Source: Candidatus Methanoplasma reticulitermitis (GTDB lineage: Archaea; Thermoplasmatota; Thermoplasmata; Methanomassiliicoccales; Methanomethylophilaceae). Taken from it: DNA of 5,397 nucleotides. Location: positions 1 through 5,397 of the forward strand of contig JAITTK010000078.1 of the NCBI GenBank assembly GCA_031287135.1. Reading direction: 5' to 3'. Below the pieces are notes generated by a model. That model was given only the letters and a program-made list of their open reading frames with translations, was not told where the DNA came from and made no database searches. Each line of letters opens with the position of its first letter. Within the stretch, counting starts at the first letter, position 1. This document shows positions 3,939 to 5,397 of the stretch, one piece after another. A program made the position numbers and the translations under genes.

Positions 3939-5397
3939 AGACATCAGCAGTAACGATTTGATGTCCATATGCAAACGCAGAGGATTCATCTGGCCATCCT
4001 TTGAGATCTACGGCGGAGTGGCGGGGATGTTCGATTATGGGCCTCTCGGCTCGAATATGAGGAACAATATCGTTGAAGTCTGGAGAGATATCTACAAGCG
4101 GAGAGAGGGCTTTATCGAGATAGATTCCGAGACGGTCAACCCGAGGGAGGTCTTCAAAGCCTCCGGTCATGTCGATGAGTTCGCCGACCTTGTCACATAC
4201 TGCACGAAATGCAACTCCGCATTCAGAGCAGACCACCTGGTCAAGGAGTTCTTCGACAATCCGGATGTGCTGTCACCTAAAGAACTGGATGCTGCATTCG
4301 TCAAACACGGCGTGAAATGTCCGGAATGCGATGGCGGACTCGGTCCTGTCGAAGAATTCAATCTTATGTTCAAGACGACAATCGGCCCCGGTTCATCCAG
4401 AGTAGGATACCTCAGACCCGAGACGGCACAAGGGATATTCGTCAATTATCCGAACCTGTACAGATACAACAGGGAGAGGCTGCCGCTCGGCGTGATACAG
4501 ACCGGAAGGGGATACAGGAATGAGATAGCTCCCCGACAAGGCATGATAAGGATGAGAGAGTTCAATATGATGGAAGTGGAACTCTTCGTCGACCCCGATG
4601 ATAAGAACTGGAACAGATTCCATGAGATAGAGGACGAAATGATCACCTTGGTCCCAAATACCGGTACCGGGACTGTGACGATGACCGTCGGCGATGCGGT
4701 TGAGAACGGAATAATAGCCAACCGGGTGCTGGCATATTTTGTTTATACCACCAAACAGCTGCTGGTCAGACTCGGAATAGACTCCGGGAGATTGAGATTC
4801 AGACAGCATCTCTGTGATGAGATGGCACATTACGCCGCCGATTGCTGGGATGCGGAGGTCCTGCTCTCCTATGGATGGGTGGAAATCACGGGCATAGCAG
4901 ACAGAGGTTGCTGGGACCTGTCAAGACATGCTGAATTCTCCGGTACCGATCTGACTCATTTCAGAAAATTCGATGAACCGAAGGAGATGGAGATCGACAG
5001 GATAAAGGCCAAGCACAAAGCTTTGGGTCCCAGATTCAAGGACAAAGCGAAAGCTATAGCCGAGATCATGGAAACAAAACATCCATCCGATGTCAAAGAC
5101 GGCAGACTCGCCATGAATATTGACGGCGAAGAAATAGTTCTGAACGATGAGTTCTTTGAGGTAGTCAGAGTTCACGAGAAGGTTTCAGGAGAGAGGGTAG
5201 TACCACATGTCATTGAACCATCGCACGGACTGGACAGGATTTTCTATTCCGTACTCGAACACTCCTTTGAATATGACAAAGACAAGGATTATGCCGTTCT
5301 GAGACTGCCGCCCGAGGTTGCCCCGATTAAAGTGGGCATATTCCCGCTGATGGAGAAGGATGGTTTGGATATACTTGCCTCCGAGATATACGGAAAG
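3931..5397 (+). CDS. Glycyl-tRNA synthetase, archaeal/eukaryotic alpha2 type (3' end cut off)
   Basis: This class II synthetase attaches glycine to tRNA-Gly in the cytoplasm. The 489 codons present run to the window edge without a stop. Near the N-terminus is WPSFEIYGGVAGMFDYGPLG (21-40), a hallmark of the single-chain type. CTKC (91-94) and CPEC (130-133) look like a four-cysteine zinc site. RPETAQGIF (162-170) follows. YRNEIAPRQG (195-204) is class II motif 2. EMAHYA (297-302) and GIADRG (321-326) are glycine-site segments. PSHGLDRIF (430-438) is motif 3. The anticodon-binding domain begins near 460 (PPEVAPIKVGIFPL). Complete archaeal homologues are about 570-580 residues, so roughly 80-100 are missing, including most of that domain. 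The start at 3931 overlaps the CBS gene by 8 bases and puts the WPSFEIYGG motif at its usual distance from the N-terminus. ATG 3961 is a less likely alternative. No frameshift or missing catalytic motif is visible. Confidence 0.96.
   Translation, partial: MSKDISSNDLMSICKRRGFIWPSFEIYGGVAGMFDYGPLGSNMRNNIVEVWRDIYKRREGFIEIDSETVNPREVFKASGHVDEFADLVTYCTKCNSAFRADHLVKEFFDNPDVLSPKELDAAFVKHGVKCPECDGGLGPVEEFNLMFKTTIGPGSSRVGYLRPETAQGIFVNYPNLYRYNRERLPLGVIQTGRGYRNEIAPRQGMIRMREFNMMEVELFVDPDDKNWNRFHEIEDEMITLVPNTGTGTVTMTVGDAVENGIIANRVLAYFVYTTKQLLVRLGIDSGRLRFRQHLCDEMAHYAADCWDAEVLLSYGWVEITGIADRGCWDLSRHAEFSGTDLTHFRKFDEPKEMEIDRIKAKHKALGPRFKDKAKAIAEIMETKHPSDVKDGRLAMNIDGEEIVLNDEFFEVVRVHEKVSGERVVPHVIEPSHGLDRIFYSVLEHSFEYDKDKDYAVLRLPPEVAPIKVGIFPLMEKDGLDILASEIYGK

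Noticed and set aside
3336..4236. Long minus-strand open frames opposite the CBS and glycyl-tRNA synthetase genes
   Set aside because: The plus-strand genes have clear family motifs across the same stretch. The antisense frames look like compositional shadows, with low-complexity or implausible protein sequence.

Overview
The window looks like a stretch of an archaeal (euryarchaeal) chromosome. Four signs support this. The glycyl-tRNA synthetase is of the archaeal/eukaryotic alpha2 type. TATA-like boxes sit about 24-27 bases before two start codons that lack a Shine-Dalgarno sequence, which suggests leaderless transcripts. Arginine is mostly encoded by AGA/AGG, and isoleucine often by ATA. 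Coding DNA is of medium G+C, while the first ~200 bases are very AT-rich. A Thermoplasmata-type anaerobe, perhaps one of the Methanomassiliicoccales, would fit, but this placement is an impression and was not tested by any search.

Layout: 1-204 is an AT-rich non-coding leader with a cluster of TTCG-centred palindromes and a TATA box. At 205-1140 (+) lies a flavoprotein of the thioredoxin-reductase fold that lacks the redox CxxC. It resembles type 2 ferredoxin-NADP reductases (YumC-like). Converging on it at 1195-1359 (-) is a 54-residue 2[4Fe-4S] ferredoxin gene. A small hairpin between the two overlaps the ferredoxin stop codon. The 126-base region 1360-1485 holds back-to-back promoters, one for the ferredoxin (-) and one for the rightward operon (+), with a perfect 12-base palindrome between them.

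The rightward gene string starts at 1486. It contains a compact amidohydrolase of the ATZ/TRZ deaminase type with a complete active site, a universal stress protein with an ATP-binding signature (4-base overlap), a protein of four CBS motifs after a 111-base gap, and glycyl-tRNA synthetase (8-base overlap with the CBS gene). The synthetase runs off the right edge and is missing roughly its last 80-100 residues.

Functionally there are two modules. The first is an electron-transfer pair, a ferredoxin and a likely NAD(P)H:ferredoxin oxidoreductase. The second joins a possible base/nucleoside deaminase with two adenine-nucleotide-sensing proteins and a translation enzyme. No mobile element, CRISPR array, tRNA or rRNA was seen. 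The content is mostly recognisable. The points worth a second look are the unknown substrate of the amidohydrolase, its linkage to nucleotide sensors, and the two palindromic control regions.
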